Source: Ruminococcaceae bacterium P7 | GTDB lineage: Bacteria > Bacillota > Clostridia > Oscillospirales > Acutalibacteraceae | Assembly: GCA_900100595.1 (NCBI GenBank) | Contig: FMUA01000021.1 | Coordinates: 1 to 43,872, forward strand | Direction: 5' to 3' | DNA length: 43,872 nt | Part shown: in pieces, positions 13,747 through 21,946 of the stretch | Numbering within the stretch: the stretch's first letter is position 1 | Layout of the letters: each line of letters begins with the position of its first letter | Translations under genes and position numbers: made by a program | The notes under the pieces: generated by a model | The model's database searches: none | What the model saw: the letters and a program-made list of their open reading frames with translations, nothing else | What the model was told of the DNA's origin: nothing

Positions 13747-14076
13747 ATGAAACAACTGATCGGATGCTGCGGACTGGACTGTGAAAAGTGCGGCGCATAT
13801 ATCGCGACTGTCAACAATGATGACGAGATGAGAAAGCAAACGGCGAAGCTTTGGAGCGAATGGAACAACACGGAGATTCCTCCCGAGGCGATCAACTGCA
13901 CGGGCTGCCGCACGGACGGCGTAAAGGCATACTATTGCAGCGAGCTTTGCGCAATCCGCAAATGCGCGCTCGGAAAAGGCTATGCAACCTGCGGCGAATG
14001 TGCGGGCTGGGAAAACTGCCGGACACTCAAGGTCATTCACGACAACAGCGACGAAGCCGCCCTGAATCTGAATTAG
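13747..14076 (+). CDS. DUF3795 cysteine-rich protein
   Basis: A 109-residue protein with twelve cysteines arranged as CCGLDCEKCGAY near the start, CTGCRTDG in the middle, and CSELCAIRKC then CGECAGWENC toward the end, which is the DUF3795 pattern. The cysteine sets are likely to bind zinc or an iron-sulfur cluster; function is unknown. Its ATG is 13 bases after the GNAT stop with GGAGAG before it. A strong terminator follows at 14142. Confidence 0.85.
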   Translation: MKQLIGCCGLDCEKCGAYIATVNNDDEMRKQTAKLWSEWNNTEIPPEAINCTGCRTDGVKAYYCSELCAIRKCALGKGYATCGECAGWENCRTLKVIHDNSDEAALNLN

Positions 14077-14141
14077 CAACGGATTACGCCGGTCGGCTTT
14101 TGCAGCGAACAGGAAATCGAAACCATTATTTCGGCATAAAA

Positions 14142-14190
14142 ATCAGGCTCGGAGGAGATTCCTTCCGGGCCTGATGATTCTTTTGCGTTT
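14142..14190 (+). terminator. Terminator of the GNAT-DUF3795 operon
   Basis: ATCAGGCTCGGAGG pairs with the downstream TCCTTCCGGGCCTGAT arm over about 14 positions (two or three G-U pairs), followed by TTCTTTTGCGTTTTT. Confidence 0.75.
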
Positions 14191-14211
14191 TTGATCGAAT
14201 TATGGTATAGT
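14183..14211 (+). promoter_or_regulatory. Promoter of the queT-like gene
   Basis: TTGCGT (14183-14188), 17 bases, TATAGT (14206-14211). The 30-base leader to the ATG at 14245 is too short for a preQ1 riboswitch. Confidence 0.55.
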
Positions 14212-14244
14212 AATGATATAATATATGATTTCGGAGGCATCAGT

Positions 14245-14781
14245 ATGAAACGAAACGTCAGATTTCCGGTACAGGCGTCATTGATCGCCGCTCTCTACGC
14301 GACACTCACCATTATGCAGAATATTTTGCTCCCGGGAAGCGCTTCGGCTGCCGTCCAATTCCGCGTTTCCGAGGTACTTGCCGTTCTTGCTCTCTACACT
14401 CCTGCCGCCATTCCCGGGCTTTTTCTCGGCTGTATCATCGCGAATATCAGCTCTCTCGCCGTTCTCGGCCCGTTTGACATGATCTTCGGCTCTGCCGCGA
14501 GCCTGCTCGCAGCGCTGTGCATGTACGCGCTGAGGAATGTGCGGTTCCTGAAGCTACCCATTTTGGCTTTGTTGATGCCCGCTTTGTTCAACGGAGTGAT
14601 CGTCGGCTTTGAAATCGAGTTTTTCTTTGTCAAAATCGGTTTTCTCGATTTTCTCATTCAGGGCGGACTGGTCGCGGTCGGAGAGCTTGCCGTGCTGTTT
14701 GTCCTCGGTATTCCGCTGGTCAAAGTGATTGAAATCAATCACCTTGACAAAAAATACCTGAACCTTTCCGATAAGACGTAA
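14245..14781 (+). CDS. queT: QueT-type queuosine-precursor ECF transporter S component
   Basis: A 178-residue membrane protein with about five to six helices. The start QASLIAALYATLTI and the block AVQFRVSEVLAVLALYTP, then PGLFLGCIIANISS, are QueT family hallmarks. QueT is the substrate-binding subunit of an energy-coupling-factor transporter for queuosine precursors. The ATG at 14245 has CGGAGG; an open frame to 14191 lacks it. The usual preQ1 riboswitch is not visible upstream. It ends 25 bases from a convergent gene. Confidence 0.85.
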   Translation: MKRNVRFPVQASLIAALYATLTIMQNILLPGSASAAVQFRVSEVLAVLALYTPAAIPGLFLGCIIANISSLAVLGPFDMIFGSAASLLAALCMYALRNVRFLKLPILALLMPALFNGVIVGFEIEFFFVKIGFLDFLIQGGLVAVGELAVLFVLGIPLVKVIEINHLDKKYLNLSDKT

Positions 14782-14805
14782 CGAATCCTTTATTCCTATT
14801 TAGAA

Positions 14806-15234
14806 TTATTCCAGCGGTTCCAGATTATATTCGCCGAGCTTGATGTTGGTATTGACGATGTTGATATGGTTTTCCAGACAGAAAATGATGATGGAATCGC
14901 GCGTATCCCTCGCGTACAGCGGCGCGTAGCCGCTCTTTTTGAGGAGCTGCTGCGATTCGTCAACCGTGAGCGACAATCCGAAGCACAGCATCATCACCTT
15001 GTCGCGGGAGATGTTTTTCGGCGTTTTGCCGCCGATGATCTCATAACAATAGCCGCGGTTCATTCCCGACCGCTTGACTACCTCTGCCTTTGTCAGTCCC
15101 TTGCGCGCCATGAAAAAATCAATCAGCTCGCTCAGGCTGCCGAAAAAAATCTCGCTGTCGTTCTCGTCGAAGTATTCGTCCACACTCGACTTGCTCCTGA
15201 GAATTTTCATCAGATCATCTGTACTCTTTTTCAT
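14806..15234 (-). CDS. Helix-turn-helix protein divergent to a membrane kinase
   Basis: A 142-residue protein with an XRE-like domain in the middle (ARKGLTKAEVVKRSGMNRGY, then CYEIIGGKTPKNISRDKVMM) preceded by a 35-residue acidic N-terminus (SVDEYFDENDSEIFFGSL). The C-terminal part (LLKKSGYAPLYARDTRDSII) resembles sensor-type XRE proteins. It has no ligand domain. Its promoter (TTGACC-17-TATGAT, 15279-15307) overlaps the ribosome site of the divergent kinase gene, so their expression is linked. It may regulate, or be phosphorylated by, the kinase; that is inference. Confidence 0.75.
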   Translation of the reverse strand: MKKSTDDLMKILRSKSSVDEYFDENDSEIFFGSLSELIDFFMARKGLTKAEVVKRSGMNRGYCYEIIGGKTPKNISRDKVMMLCFGLSLTVDESQQLLKKSGYAPLYARDTRDSIIIFCLENHINIVNTNIKLGEYNLEPLE

Positions 15235-15278
15235 TTTTCTTCTTCCCTTTCCCTGATTTTGTGATAGAATATAAGTAT

Positions 15279-15307
15279 ATCATAGCAATTCTTTTTCTTG
15301 AGGTCAA
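15279..15307 (-). promoter_or_regulatory. Promoter of the HTH gene, overlapping the kinase ribosome site
   Basis: On the minus strand TTGACC (15307-15302), 17 bases, TATGAT (15284-15279). The -35 box is the complement of the kinase gene's GAGGTCAA ribosome site. Confidence 0.55.
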
Positions 15308-15308
15308 T

Positions 15309-16376
15309 ATGCAGGTTACGCAATCCCAGCTTTGGCGCTTTTCTGTTGTCGGCAAAATCCACCGCAACATTGATTTGATACGCAATAACATTACGGGACA
15401 ACTGATGGTCAGGCGGATTTCCGCACCTGAGGACTTCTTTGTACTCAAAGCGCTGTGCGGAATCTGTCACCCGAATCTGATGGCTGTCTACAGCACACGG
15501 ATCATGGACGGCGTCTGCGTAAGCCTTTGCGAATTTATAAACGGCATGACGCTCGCTTCTCTGGTCGAGCACAACGGCACCTATCAGATCAAACCCGCAA
15601 AAAATATTCTCTGTCAGATTTGCGACGGATTGACGGAGCTGCACCGCCACGGTATCGTACACCGCGATATCAAGCCCGAGAACGTCATGATGGACAGCGG
15701 CGGCCGCGTCGTCATCATCGATTTCAGCATCAGCAGGCAGATGAAACCCGAAAAACGCAAGGACACCAATGTTCTCGGCACGGCAGGCTACGCCTCACCC
15801 GAGCAATTCGGCTTCGGGCAAACAAACGGCAGAGCGGATATCTACGCCTGCGGCGTGCTGCTCAACTATCTTCTGACGGGCAAGCTCCCCAACGAGGAGC
15901 TGCATCAGGGCATACTGCGCGTTATCATCGAGCAATGCATTGAAATCGATGAAAGGAAACGCTTTCAGACGACCGATGAACTGAAAAAAGTGCTGATGGG
16001 CAAAAAACTCAACAGACGCAGACCCATTCAGCCGCCTCCCGGGTTCCGCAGCAAACGCGTATTGCCGAAAATCCTCACCACACTTTTTTACGCGGCATGG
16101 ATTTTTATGCTCTTTGTCTACATCAACGGCTTTCCCATGCTGCTGAAGGGAACACTCAAAAACACCATCCAGCAGATCGTCCTCTGTCTGGATTTCATGC
16201 TGTTCTGGTCGCTGCTGCCGTATTGTCTTTATGGCGACGCCTTCCGCTTGTCCGAGAAAATCAACCCCGACATCCCGCAAAACGGCAAATTTGTGCTGCG
16301 TATTCTCGGCACACTCAGTATTCTGATCGGCATTATCCTGATAATCGTCACCGTTTACGTTACACAATCATTATAG
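15309..16376 (+). CDS. Membrane-anchored Ser/Thr protein kinase, atypical N-lobe
   Basis: A 355-residue protein. The C-lobe is canonical: HRDIKPENVMMDSGG, IIDFSIS in place of DFG, GTAGYASPEQFGFG, and ADIYACGVLLNYLLTGKLP. The N-lobe is weak: no glycine-rich loop, and the VAIK lysine position reads LMVRRI. Three hydrophobic helices follow the kinase domain (starting near residues 255, 290 and 325), so the kinase faces the cytoplasm without an extracellular sensor of any size. The ATG at 15309 has GAGGTCAAT. The divergent HTH gene is the likely partner. Activity is uncertain given the missing lysine. Confidence 0.85.
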   Translation: MQVTQSQLWRFSVVGKIHRNIDLIRNNITGQLMVRRISAPEDFFVLKALCGICHPNLMAVYSTRIMDGVCVSLCEFINGMTLASLVEHNGTYQIKPAKNILCQICDGLTELHRHGIVHRDIKPENVMMDSGGRVVIIDFSISRQMKPEKRKDTNVLGTAGYASPEQFGFGQTNGRADIYACGVLLNYLLTGKLPNEELHQGILRVIIEQCIEIDERKRFQTTDELKKVLMGKKLNRRRPIQPPPGFRSKRVLPKILTTLFYAAWIFMLFVYINGFPMLLKGTLKNTIQQIVLCLDFMLFWSLLPYCLYGDAFRLSEKINPDIPQNGKFVLRILGTLSILIGIILIIVTVYVTQSL

Positions 16377-16420
16377 CATAAAATTAATCTCAATATGTCA
16401 GCTGACAGCTGACCAAAAAC

Positions 16421-16460
16421 TAAGAGTAACCGTGTATGATAAATACAAAGGTTACTCTTA
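16421..16460 (+). terminator. Perfect 11-bp hairpin with T-rich tail before the zinc-ribbon gene
   Basis: TAAGAGTAACC (16421-16431) pairs with GGTTACTCTTA (16450-16460), followed by TTGTTTTGG. It can terminate the kinase transcript, but the ribosome site of the next gene starts only 8 bases later, so the next gene must be read through it. An attenuator role is possible. Confidence 0.55.
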
Positions 16461-16477
16461 TTGTTTTGGAGGAAAGC

Positions 16478-16969
16478 ATGTCACAGAATACCATTCACCT
16501 GCAATGCAAGTCCTGCGGCGGAAACCTCGATATCGACCGCAATCAGAGCCTGATCTTCTGTCCGTTCTGCGGCTCCAGAGAGCTGCTTATCGACAGCGAT
16601 GCGGTTGCCGTCGAGAAAATACGGCAGCAGACGGAATTCAAAAAATGGGAACGCGAGGATCTGCAACAGCAGCGGGAAGAAAACGAAAAATACAAAAACA
16701 GCAAGGCGGGAAACGTCGCTCTTGTGTTCGCCATCATTTGCGGCCTGATGTTTGTCGGCTCCGTCACCATCATCCGCAGCGTTCCCAACTTTTTGCGCAG
16801 TCTGAGCCTGCTGCTCCAGACCGCGTCGTTCCTGCTGTCCTTTCTGATACGAAAGGAAACCGTCAGACTTCCCGAAAAGCTTCAGCTGAAAGCTGTCAGA
16901 ACACCGACCCTGCTGATGGTTATCGGGTTTGCGCTGTTTATCGTAACTTTCATTTTTACTGCAATGTAA
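16478..16969 (+). CDS. Zinc-ribbon membrane protein
   Basis: A 163-residue protein. The start LQCKSCGGNLDIDR...FCPFCGS is a rubredoxin-like zinc ribbon (CKSC, CPFC). A charged helix follows (KIRQQTEFKKWEREDLQQQR), then membrane segments starting at VALVFAIICGLMFVGSV, and a last one near the end (LLMVIGFALFIVTFIF). This layout is frequent in clostridia, often near surface or envelope genes, without assigned function. The ATG at 16478 has GGAGG. The next gene, a lipoprotein, begins 48 bases downstream. Confidence 0.7.
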   Translation: MSQNTIHLQCKSCGGNLDIDRNQSLIFCPFCGSRELLIDSDAVAVEKIRQQTEFKKWEREDLQQQREENEKYKNSKAGNVALVFAIICGLMFVGSVTIIRSVPNFLRSLSLLLQTASFLLSFLIRKETVRLPEKLQLKAVRTPTLLMVIGFALFIVTFIFTAM

Positions 16970-17017
16970 TCAGCTTTTCAACAAACACTTATTTATTTCA
17001 AAAAAGGAGAATCGGAT

Positions 17018-17836
17018 ATGAAAAATCGAACTGTATCACTGTTACTCGCAGGCACGCTTGCCTGCTCCTCCGCCGCATTGTTCAGCGGCTGCGGAAAACC
17101 GTATTATTCGGATCAATTCACCAACATCAAGTGGCCCGACAGCAAGCTCGCCAAAATGCTGCCTGAGCCGGAATCCACCATCGGAAAGATCGAGACGGAC
17201 AGCGCGGACCGGCTGGAGGTGTGTATCGGCAAAACGACCGCCGACCAGTACGAAAACTATCTCAGCAGCTGCAAGGAAAACGGCTTTACCGAGAACTATT
17301 ACAATGGCTCTCTCTCCGATTATACCTATTACAGGGCAGAAAACGCGGAGGGCTACAGCCTGACACTGCAATACCACAGCAAAGATAATAATTCTGCCTA
17401 TAAACCTTTGAAGGAAACCATGAAAATTGAGCTGCATACGCCTAGTGAGAAGGAAGAGGACACCGAGCACGAAACCGAAAAACCGACGGAAAAGCCCGCC
17501 GAGAAACCGACCGAAAAGGAAACCGAAAAGCCTAAGGAAAACTCGGAAAGCAGCAAGTCGGAAAGCAGAGATTCGGGCGAAATCAGCAACGATTTCAGGG
17601 AAATGATGGACAGCTACGAGGCGTTCTTTGACGAGTACGTGGCGTTCATGAAAAGGTATAAGGAAAACCCGAGCGACCTCTCGCTGCTGAGCGAATACGC
17701 GGACTATATGAGCAAGTATTCCGACTATCTCGACAAGCTCGACGATATCGAACAGGACGAACTGACCGATGCTGAGCTGGCATACTACATGGAGGTACAC
17801 AGCCGCATCCTTAAAAAAATCGCGGACGTGACCTGA
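17018..17836 (+). CDS. DUF6591-like lipoprotein with Glu/Lys/Pro linker
   Basis: A 272-residue protein. The lipobox LFSGC (cysteine near residue 25) follows a signal peptide. A mixed domain spans residues 30-140 (DYTYYRAENAEGYSLTLQY), followed by a low-complexity linker of repeated TEKP/AEKP units (about 150-180), and a helical C-terminal domain with MDSYEAFFDEYVAFMKRYK, typical of DUF6591. It is exported and probably membrane-tethered; function is unknown. AAGGAG lies before the ATG and a bidirectional terminator follows. Confidence 0.8.
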   Translation: MKNRTVSLLLAGTLACSSAALFSGCGKPYYSDQFTNIKWPDSKLAKMLPEPESTIGKIETDSADRLEVCIGKTTADQYENYLSSCKENGFTENYYNGSLSDYTYYRAENAEGYSLTLQYHSKDNNSAYKPLKETMKIELHTPSEKEEDTEHETEKPTEKPAEKPTEKETEKPKENSESSKSESRDSGEISNDFREMMDSYEAFFDEYVAFMKRYKENPSDLSLLSEYADYMSKYSDYLDKLDDIEQDELTDAELAYYMEVHSRILKKIADVT

Positions 17837-17850
17837 TTCATTTACTCAAA

Positions 17851-17884
17851 AAAACGCCTGTGCGATTACCTGCACAGGCGTTTT
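17851..17884. terminator. Bidirectional terminator between the lipoprotein gene and panD
   Basis: AAAACGCCTGTGC pairs with GCACAGGCGTTTT over 13 bases, with T-runs on both strands. It serves both converging transcripts. Confidence 0.9.
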
Positions 17885-17890
17885 ATCATT

Positions 17891-18283
17891 TTATTCCATA
17901 TCGCACAGCTTGCCGTGCTTTTCATACCGGGTGGTTTTGGAAATACGGTTGTCGTCGTCGACAAAGACAACCTTCGGCGTGTGAGACGCTGCTTCCTCGG
18001 GCGTCATCTGCGCGTAACACATGATGATCACCTTATCGCCGACGCTCACCTGACGCGCCGCCGCGCCGTTGAGACATATCAGTCCGCTGCCGCGCTCACC
18101 CGCTATGACATAGGTGGTGAAACGGCTGCCGTTGTTGACGTCAACGATCTGCACCTGCTCATACTCCATGATGCCCGCGGCTTCCATCAGCGCTTCGTCA
18201 ATGGTGATGCTGCCGACATAGTCCAGCTCCGCCTGCACGACGGTCGCGCGGTGGATTTTTCCCTTTAGTAATGTAATATTCAT
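17891..18283 (-). CDS. panD: Aspartate 1-decarboxylase
   Basis: A 130-residue protein, normal length for PanD, with the self-processing site at Gly24-Ser25 (YVGSITID) that gives the pyruvoyl cofactor, [17 protein letters not shown], and [20 protein letters not shown]. It makes beta-alanine from aspartate for pantothenate synthesis. It is the last gene of panB-panC-panD and follows panC after 9 bases. Confidence 0.95.
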   Translation of the reverse strand: MNITLLKGKIHRATVVQAELDYVGSITIDEALMEAAGIMEYEQVQIVDVNNGSRFTTYVIAGERGSGLICLNGAAARQVSVGDKVIIMCYAQMTPEEAASHTPKVVFVDDDNRISKTTRYEKHGKLCDME

Positions 18284-18292
18284 CCGTTCACC

Positions 18293-19135
18293 TTATTCCG
18301 CAATGAAGTTGTCAATCAGGCGGGTCTTGCCGATATAGACCGCTATCGCCGTCAGCACGGGACAGTCGATCTGATGATGGATTTCAATGGAATCCCACTG
18401 CACCATCTCGACATAATCGATTCTTGCAAGCGGCTCGGCTTCGATCATCTCTCTCATGGCGGCAAGCACCTTTTCGCCGTCGCGCTCTCCGTCCTTTATC
18501 ATCTTCTCACCCGCGAAAATCGCCTTGCTCAGCACCAGCGCGGCTTTTCTTTCCTCGGCAGAGAGATAGGTGTTGCGTGAACTTTTGGCAAGTCCGTCCG
18601 CTTCGCGGATGATCGGACAGCCGACTACCTCGACGTTCATATTGAGGTCACGCACCATGCGGCGGATGACCGCGAGCTGCTGCGCGTCCTTCTGACCGAA
18701 ATACGCCTTGTCGGGGGTAACGATGTTGAACAGCTTGTTGACGACCGTGCAGACGCCTCTGAAATGCGTCGGGCGGCTCTTGCCGCACAGCTCCTTGGTG
18801 ACGCCCGTCATATCGACAAAGGTCGTAAAATCGTCATGGTACATCTCGGACGGCTCGGGATGGAACACCATCGCGGCGCCTGTGCTCTCGCAGAGCGTGC
18901 AGTCCGCCTCCAAATCGCGCGGATAGGTCTCCAAATCCTCATTCGGCGCAAACTGGATGGGGTTGACAAACACGCTGACAACCACTCTGTCATTTTCCGC
19001 GACCGCTCTTTTGATCAGGCTCTGATGTCCCTCGTGCAAATAGCCCATTGTCGGGACCAATCCGACGCTGAGTCCCTGCTTCTTCCATTCTCTGACCTGA
19101 TCTTTGACTTCCTGTACGGTTCTTGTTAACTTCAT
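18293..19135 (-). CDS. panC: Pantothenate synthetase (pantoate-beta-alanine ligase)
   Basis: A 280-residue protein with the ATP-binding motif PTMGYLHEGHQSLI, VFVNPIQFAPNEDL, KSRPTHFRGVCTVV, YFGQKDAQQLAVI and the KSSRNTYLS motif. It joins pantoate and beta-alanine with ATP. The ATG at 19135 has GGGGGA before it; longer frames upstream overlap panB and have no site. It lies 13 bases after panB. Confidence 0.96.
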   Translation of the reverse strand: MKLTRTVQEVKDQVREWKKQGLSVGLVPTMGYLHEGHQSLIKRAVAENDRVVVSVFVNPIQFAPNEDLETYPRDLEADCTLCESTGAAMVFHPEPSEMYHDDFTTFVDMTGVTKELCGKSRPTHFRGVCTVVNKLFNIVTPDKAYFGQKDAQQLAVIRRMVRDLNMNVEVVGCPIIREADGLAKSSRNTYLSAEERKAALVLSKAIFAGEKMIKDGERDGEKVLAAMREMIEAEPLARIDYVEMVQWDSIEIHHQIDCPVLTAIAVYIGKTRLIDNFIAE

Positions 19136-19148
19136 GTTCCGCTCCCCC

Positions 19149-19976
19149 TTACTGCAGCTTTTCGATGATTGTGCTGTCAATCGCGTAGCAGTGCTCCTCT
19201 GACGGGAACACGCCGTTCTGAACTTCTTCGATATATTGCGCAAACGCCGCCTTCATCACTTCGCCGACGTTGGAAAATTTCTTGACAAATTTCGGCGTGA
19301 AGTCCGAATACATTCCCAGCATGTCCTGATAGACCAGAACCTGTCCGTCGCAGGCGGCTCCTGCACCGATGCCGATGGTGGGAATGGTGAGCTTTTTTGT
19401 AATCAGCTCCGCGAGCTTTGCGGGTACGCCCTCTATGACGACCGCAAACGCGCCTGCCGCCTCGACCGCCAAAGCGTCCTCAAGGAGCTTCTTCGCCGCT
19501 GCTTCGGTTTTTCCCTGAACCTTGTGTCCGCCGAATGCATTGACAGACTGCGGCGTCAAGCCGATATGCGCCACAACGGGAATACCTGCCGAAACGATCG
19601 CCTTTATCTGCTCACATACTTCAACACCGCCCTCGAGCTTGACCGCGTTGGCTCTGGCTTCCTTCATCAGCCTGCCCGCGTTTGTCAGCGCGTCATATAC
19701 GCCCGTCTGGTACGACATAAACGGCATATCCACGACGACCATCGCGTTCTTCGCACCTCTCGCGACCGCCGCGCCGTGGTGAATCATGTCCTCCATCGTG
19801 ACGGACACCGTGTCCTCATAGCCTAGCATGACGTTTCCGAGAGAATCGCCGACCAGGATCATATTTACGCCTGACTCGTCAATCAGACGCGCCGTTGAAT
19901 AATCATAGGCGGTGAGCATCGTGATTTTTTTGTTTTCTTCCTTTGCCTGCTGCAATGTTAAAACTGTGTTCTTCAT
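19149..19976 (-). CDS. panB: 3-methyl-2-oxobutanoate hydroxymethyltransferase
   Basis: A 275-residue protein, usual length, with [14 protein letters not shown], the metal-binding [35 protein letters not shown] block ([16 protein letters not shown]) and [20 protein letters not shown]. It adds the hydroxymethyl group from methylenetetrahydrofolate in the first committed step of pantothenate synthesis. The ATG at 19976 has AAAGGAG. It is the first gene of the operon, behind a strong promoter and a structured leader. Confidence 0.96.
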   Translation of the reverse strand: MKNTVLTLQQAKEENKKITMLTAYDYSTARLIDESGVNMILVGDSLGNVMLGYEDTVSVTMEDMIHHGAAVARGAKNAMVVVDMPFMSYQTGVYDALTNAGRLMKEARANAVKLEGGVEVCEQIKAIVSAGIPVVAHIGLTPQSVNAFGGHKVQGKTEAAAKKLLEDALAVEAAGAFAVVIEGVPAKLAELITKKLTIPTIGIGAGAACDGQVLVYQDMLGMYSDFTPKFVKKFSNVGEVMKAAFAQYIEEVQNGVFPSEEHCYAIDSTIIEKLQ

Positions 19977-20030
19977 CGAAATCTCCTTTACACATATCTC
20001 ACATTCTCGCAAATAATAAATAATCGGCTG

Positions 20031-20056
20031 GGTATAGCTTCGTCAGAATGCTATCC
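20031..20056 (-). ncRNA. Leader hairpin of panBCD, candidate pan RNA motif
   Basis: Starting at the predicted transcription start, GGAUAGC pairs with GCUAUACC with a bulged A on the 3' arm, then a second A bulges on the 5' arm, followed by UUC/GAA and a UGAC loop. A hairpin with two bulged adenosines in the 5' leader of panB is the published description of the pan motif, a candidate cis-regulator of pantothenate genes. I match it by layout from memory, not by alignment. Confidence 0.6.
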
Positions 20057-20062
20057 TTACCG

Positions 20063-20090
20063 ATTATACCACAATTTTGATGCGTGTCAA
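20063..20090 (-). promoter_or_regulatory. Promoter of panBCD
   Basis: Consensus TTGACA (20090-20085), 16-base spacer, consensus TATAAT (20068-20063) on the minus strand. Transcription should start near 20056, at the first base of the leader hairpin. Confidence 0.85.
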
Positions 20091-20168
20091 TGGAATCCGG
20101 CAAGAAAAGCAGGTTGACTTTACGCCAAGGATTTTGTAGAATAAAAGAAAAACGCACAGGAGGATTTT

Positions 20169-20492
20169 ATGGCTACCTCAAAGGAATATTTATCCTATAT
20201 TTTGGAACAGCTCGGCGAAATCGGGAATATCTCCCACCGCGCGATGATGGGCGAATATGTTCTTTACTACAAGGACAAGGTCATCGGCGGCATCTATGAC
20301 AACCGCTTTCTTGTCAAGCCCGTCAAATCGGCTGTGGCGCTTCTTCCCGACGCGCCGATGGAAACGCCGTATGAAGGCGCGAAGGATATGCTGATGATCG
20401 AGGATGTGGAGAATCACGCCCTGATGGCAGAGCTGATGGAAGCGATGTACGACGAGCTGCCCGCACCCAAGCCCAAAAAGAAAAGGAAATAA
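20169..20492 (+). CDS. TfoX/Sxy N-terminal domain protein
   Basis: A 107-residue protein with the TfoX N-terminal fold: ILEQLGEIGNISHRAMMGEY, VLYYKDKVIGGIYDNRFLVK, and ending in a proline/lysine tail (PAPKPKKKRK). In gammaproteobacteria TfoX controls competence, but stand-alone single-domain members in Firmicutes are of unknown role. AGGAGG precedes the ATG. The radical SAM gene follows after 2 bases, so the pair is co-transcribed. Confidence 0.85.
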   Translation: MATSKEYLSYILEQLGEIGNISHRAMMGEYVLYYKDKVIGGIYDNRFLVKPVKSAVALLPDAPMETPYEGAKDMLMIEDVENHALMAELMEAMYDELPAPKPKKKRK

Positions 20493-20494
20493 GC

Positions 20495-21373
20495 ATGCAC
20501 TACGTTCAGGCTAAGGGAATCCTGTCCGCGACGAACGGGATGAATCTCTACCGCGGCTGCACGCACGGCTGCATCTACTGCGACTCGCGGAGCAAGTGCT
20601 ATCAGATGGCACATGATTTCGAGGATATCGAGGTCAAGGAAAACGCCCTTGACCTGCTCGAAGCTGCTCTGAGACGCAAGAGAAAGCGCTGCATGATCGG
20701 CACAGGCGCGATGAGCGACCCCTATATGCCGTTGGAAAAGCGTCTGGAATACACACGGCGCGCGCTGCTGCTGATTGAACAATACGGCTTCGGAATCGCG
20801 CTTCAAACGAAATCCGACCTAGTGCTGCGGGATTTGGAGATTTTGAAGCGCATCAACGGCAAAACAAAAGCCGTTGTACAAATAACCTTGACAACAGCGG
20901 ATGAAGAATTGTGCCGTATCATCGAACCAAACGTCTGCACCACGAAAAGGCGGTTCGAGGTACTGAAAACGCTGCATGACGAGGGAATCCCGACCGTCGT
21001 CTGGCTCTGCCCGATTCTTCCCTATCTCAACGACACGGAGGATAATATCAAAAGGCTGCTGGAAATGTGCGTTGAAGCAAAGGTTCGGGGCATTCTGTGC
21101 TTCGGAATGGGGCTGACCCTGCGTGAGGGAAACCGCGAATTTTTTTATGAGCAGCTTGACAGACATTTTCCCATGCTGAAGCAGTGCTATATCCGCAATT
21201 ACGGCAATCAATATGTAGTCAACAGTCCGCATGACGCGGAGCTGATGCGGCTCTTTCACCGCACCTGCGAAGCAAACGGGATTCTGCACAACAATGACGA
21301 AATCTTTGACTACCTGCACCGGTTTGAAGAAAAAAACGCGCCGCAGCAGTTGACGCTATGGGACATGAATTAA
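20495..21373 (+). CDS. Radical SAM protein (SPL-like)
   Basis: A 292-residue protein with the CTHGCIYC cluster motif (Cys22, 26, 29) near the start, NGMNLYRGC before it, and GTGAMSDPYMPLEK, a stretch shared with Rv2578c/SplB-type radical SAM proteins. It binds a [4Fe-4S] cluster and cleaves S-adenosylmethionine; the substrate is unknown. Spore photoproduct lyase itself has a different C-terminal region, so I do not name it splB. It forms an operon with the TfoX-like gene and ends at a strong terminator. Confidence 0.85.
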   Translation: MHYVQAKGILSATNGMNLYRGCTHGCIYCDSRSKCYQMAHDFEDIEVKENALDLLEAALRRKRKRCMIGTGAMSDPYMPLEKRLEYTRRALLLIEQYGFGIALQTKSDLVLRDLEILKRINGKTKAVVQITLTTADEELCRIIEPNVCTTKRRFEVLKTLHDEGIPTVVWLCPILPYLNDTEDNIKRLLEMCVEAKVRGILCFGMGLTLREGNREFFYEQLDRHFPMLKQCYIRNYGNQYVVNSPHDAELMRLFHRTCEANGILHNNDEIFDYLHRFEEKNAPQQLTLWDMN

Positions 21374-21408
21374 CGGCTATGCAAGTTACCTGCATAGCCG
21401 ATTTTTTT
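21374..21408. terminator. Terminator after the radical SAM gene
   Basis: CGGCTATGCA pairs with TGCATAGCCG over 10 bases, followed by ATTTTTTT. The opposite strand also has flanking T residues, so it can serve the converging gene that ends at 21407. Confidence 0.85.
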
Positions 21409-21927
21409 AAATTGCTTTGATTTTCCTGAGCGCCTTTTTATATTGGTTCTTTACGCCGCTTTCCTCCTCGGCTTCGTAAATATCCCTGACCGTCTGAACC
21501 ATCCCACTGTTTCGGTAATGCTCCAGCATGATGATTCTTTCGAGCGCGTAGGCGCTGCCCCAGCGGACGACGGTTCCGCTATCCGCTGTGTTTTTCAGCA
21601 AAGCGGAAACCGCGGTTTCCAGCTCTTCGGGATAATCCGCCGCCATATTGCCCACAATACGCGAAGCCTCGCGCTTGCAGGAGTTGTTATCGGACAAGAT
21701 ATATTGCTCCGCAAAATGCAGATAGTCCGAGCTAAGTAAACGGAGCTTCTTCCCTGTCACCGCTTCCACTGCTTCGAGAAAGGTCGCGGTTTGCTTGCGT
21801 TCAGCTCTCCGGCACGGCTCTTGAAATCTTCGAGAGAAAAGCTGCCGTCCGCGATTGCCGAAACGAGCTGCTCCCTGACTTCGATTTTCTTAACGTCTTT
21901 CTGTGTCAGTAATGTGATTGCGTCCAT
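21407..21927 (-). pseudogene. HEAT-like repeat protein gene with a frameshift
   Basis: Two overlapping frames make one protein. The first (ATG at 21927) gives DAITLLTQKDVKKIEVREQL and runs off family sequence after about FSLEDFKSRAG, stopping at 21757. The other frame continues ERKQTATFLEAVEAVTGKKL and LHFAEQYILSDNNSCKREA to 21407. The joined product is about 170 residues of helical repeats (VVRWGSAYALERII), like HEAT-type proteins. One indel around 21,810-21,830 explains it. It may be a true mutation or a sequencing error. The second frame could in principle start at a GTG at 21769, but that is in mid-domain. Confidence 0.7.
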
Positions 21928-21946
21928 CATCAACCCTCTTTTTTCT

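Noticed and set aside
14077..14244. preQ1 riboswitch upstream of queT
   Set aside because: The leader after the predicted promoter is only about 30 bases and none of the preQ1 consensus is seen; the hairpin upstream is a terminator.
17461..17560. Tandem GAAAAGCCC-type repeats as a CRISPR-like array
   Set aside because: These encode the Thr/Glu/Lys/Pro linker of a lipoprotein and have no spacers; no CRISPR array or cas gene is present in the window.
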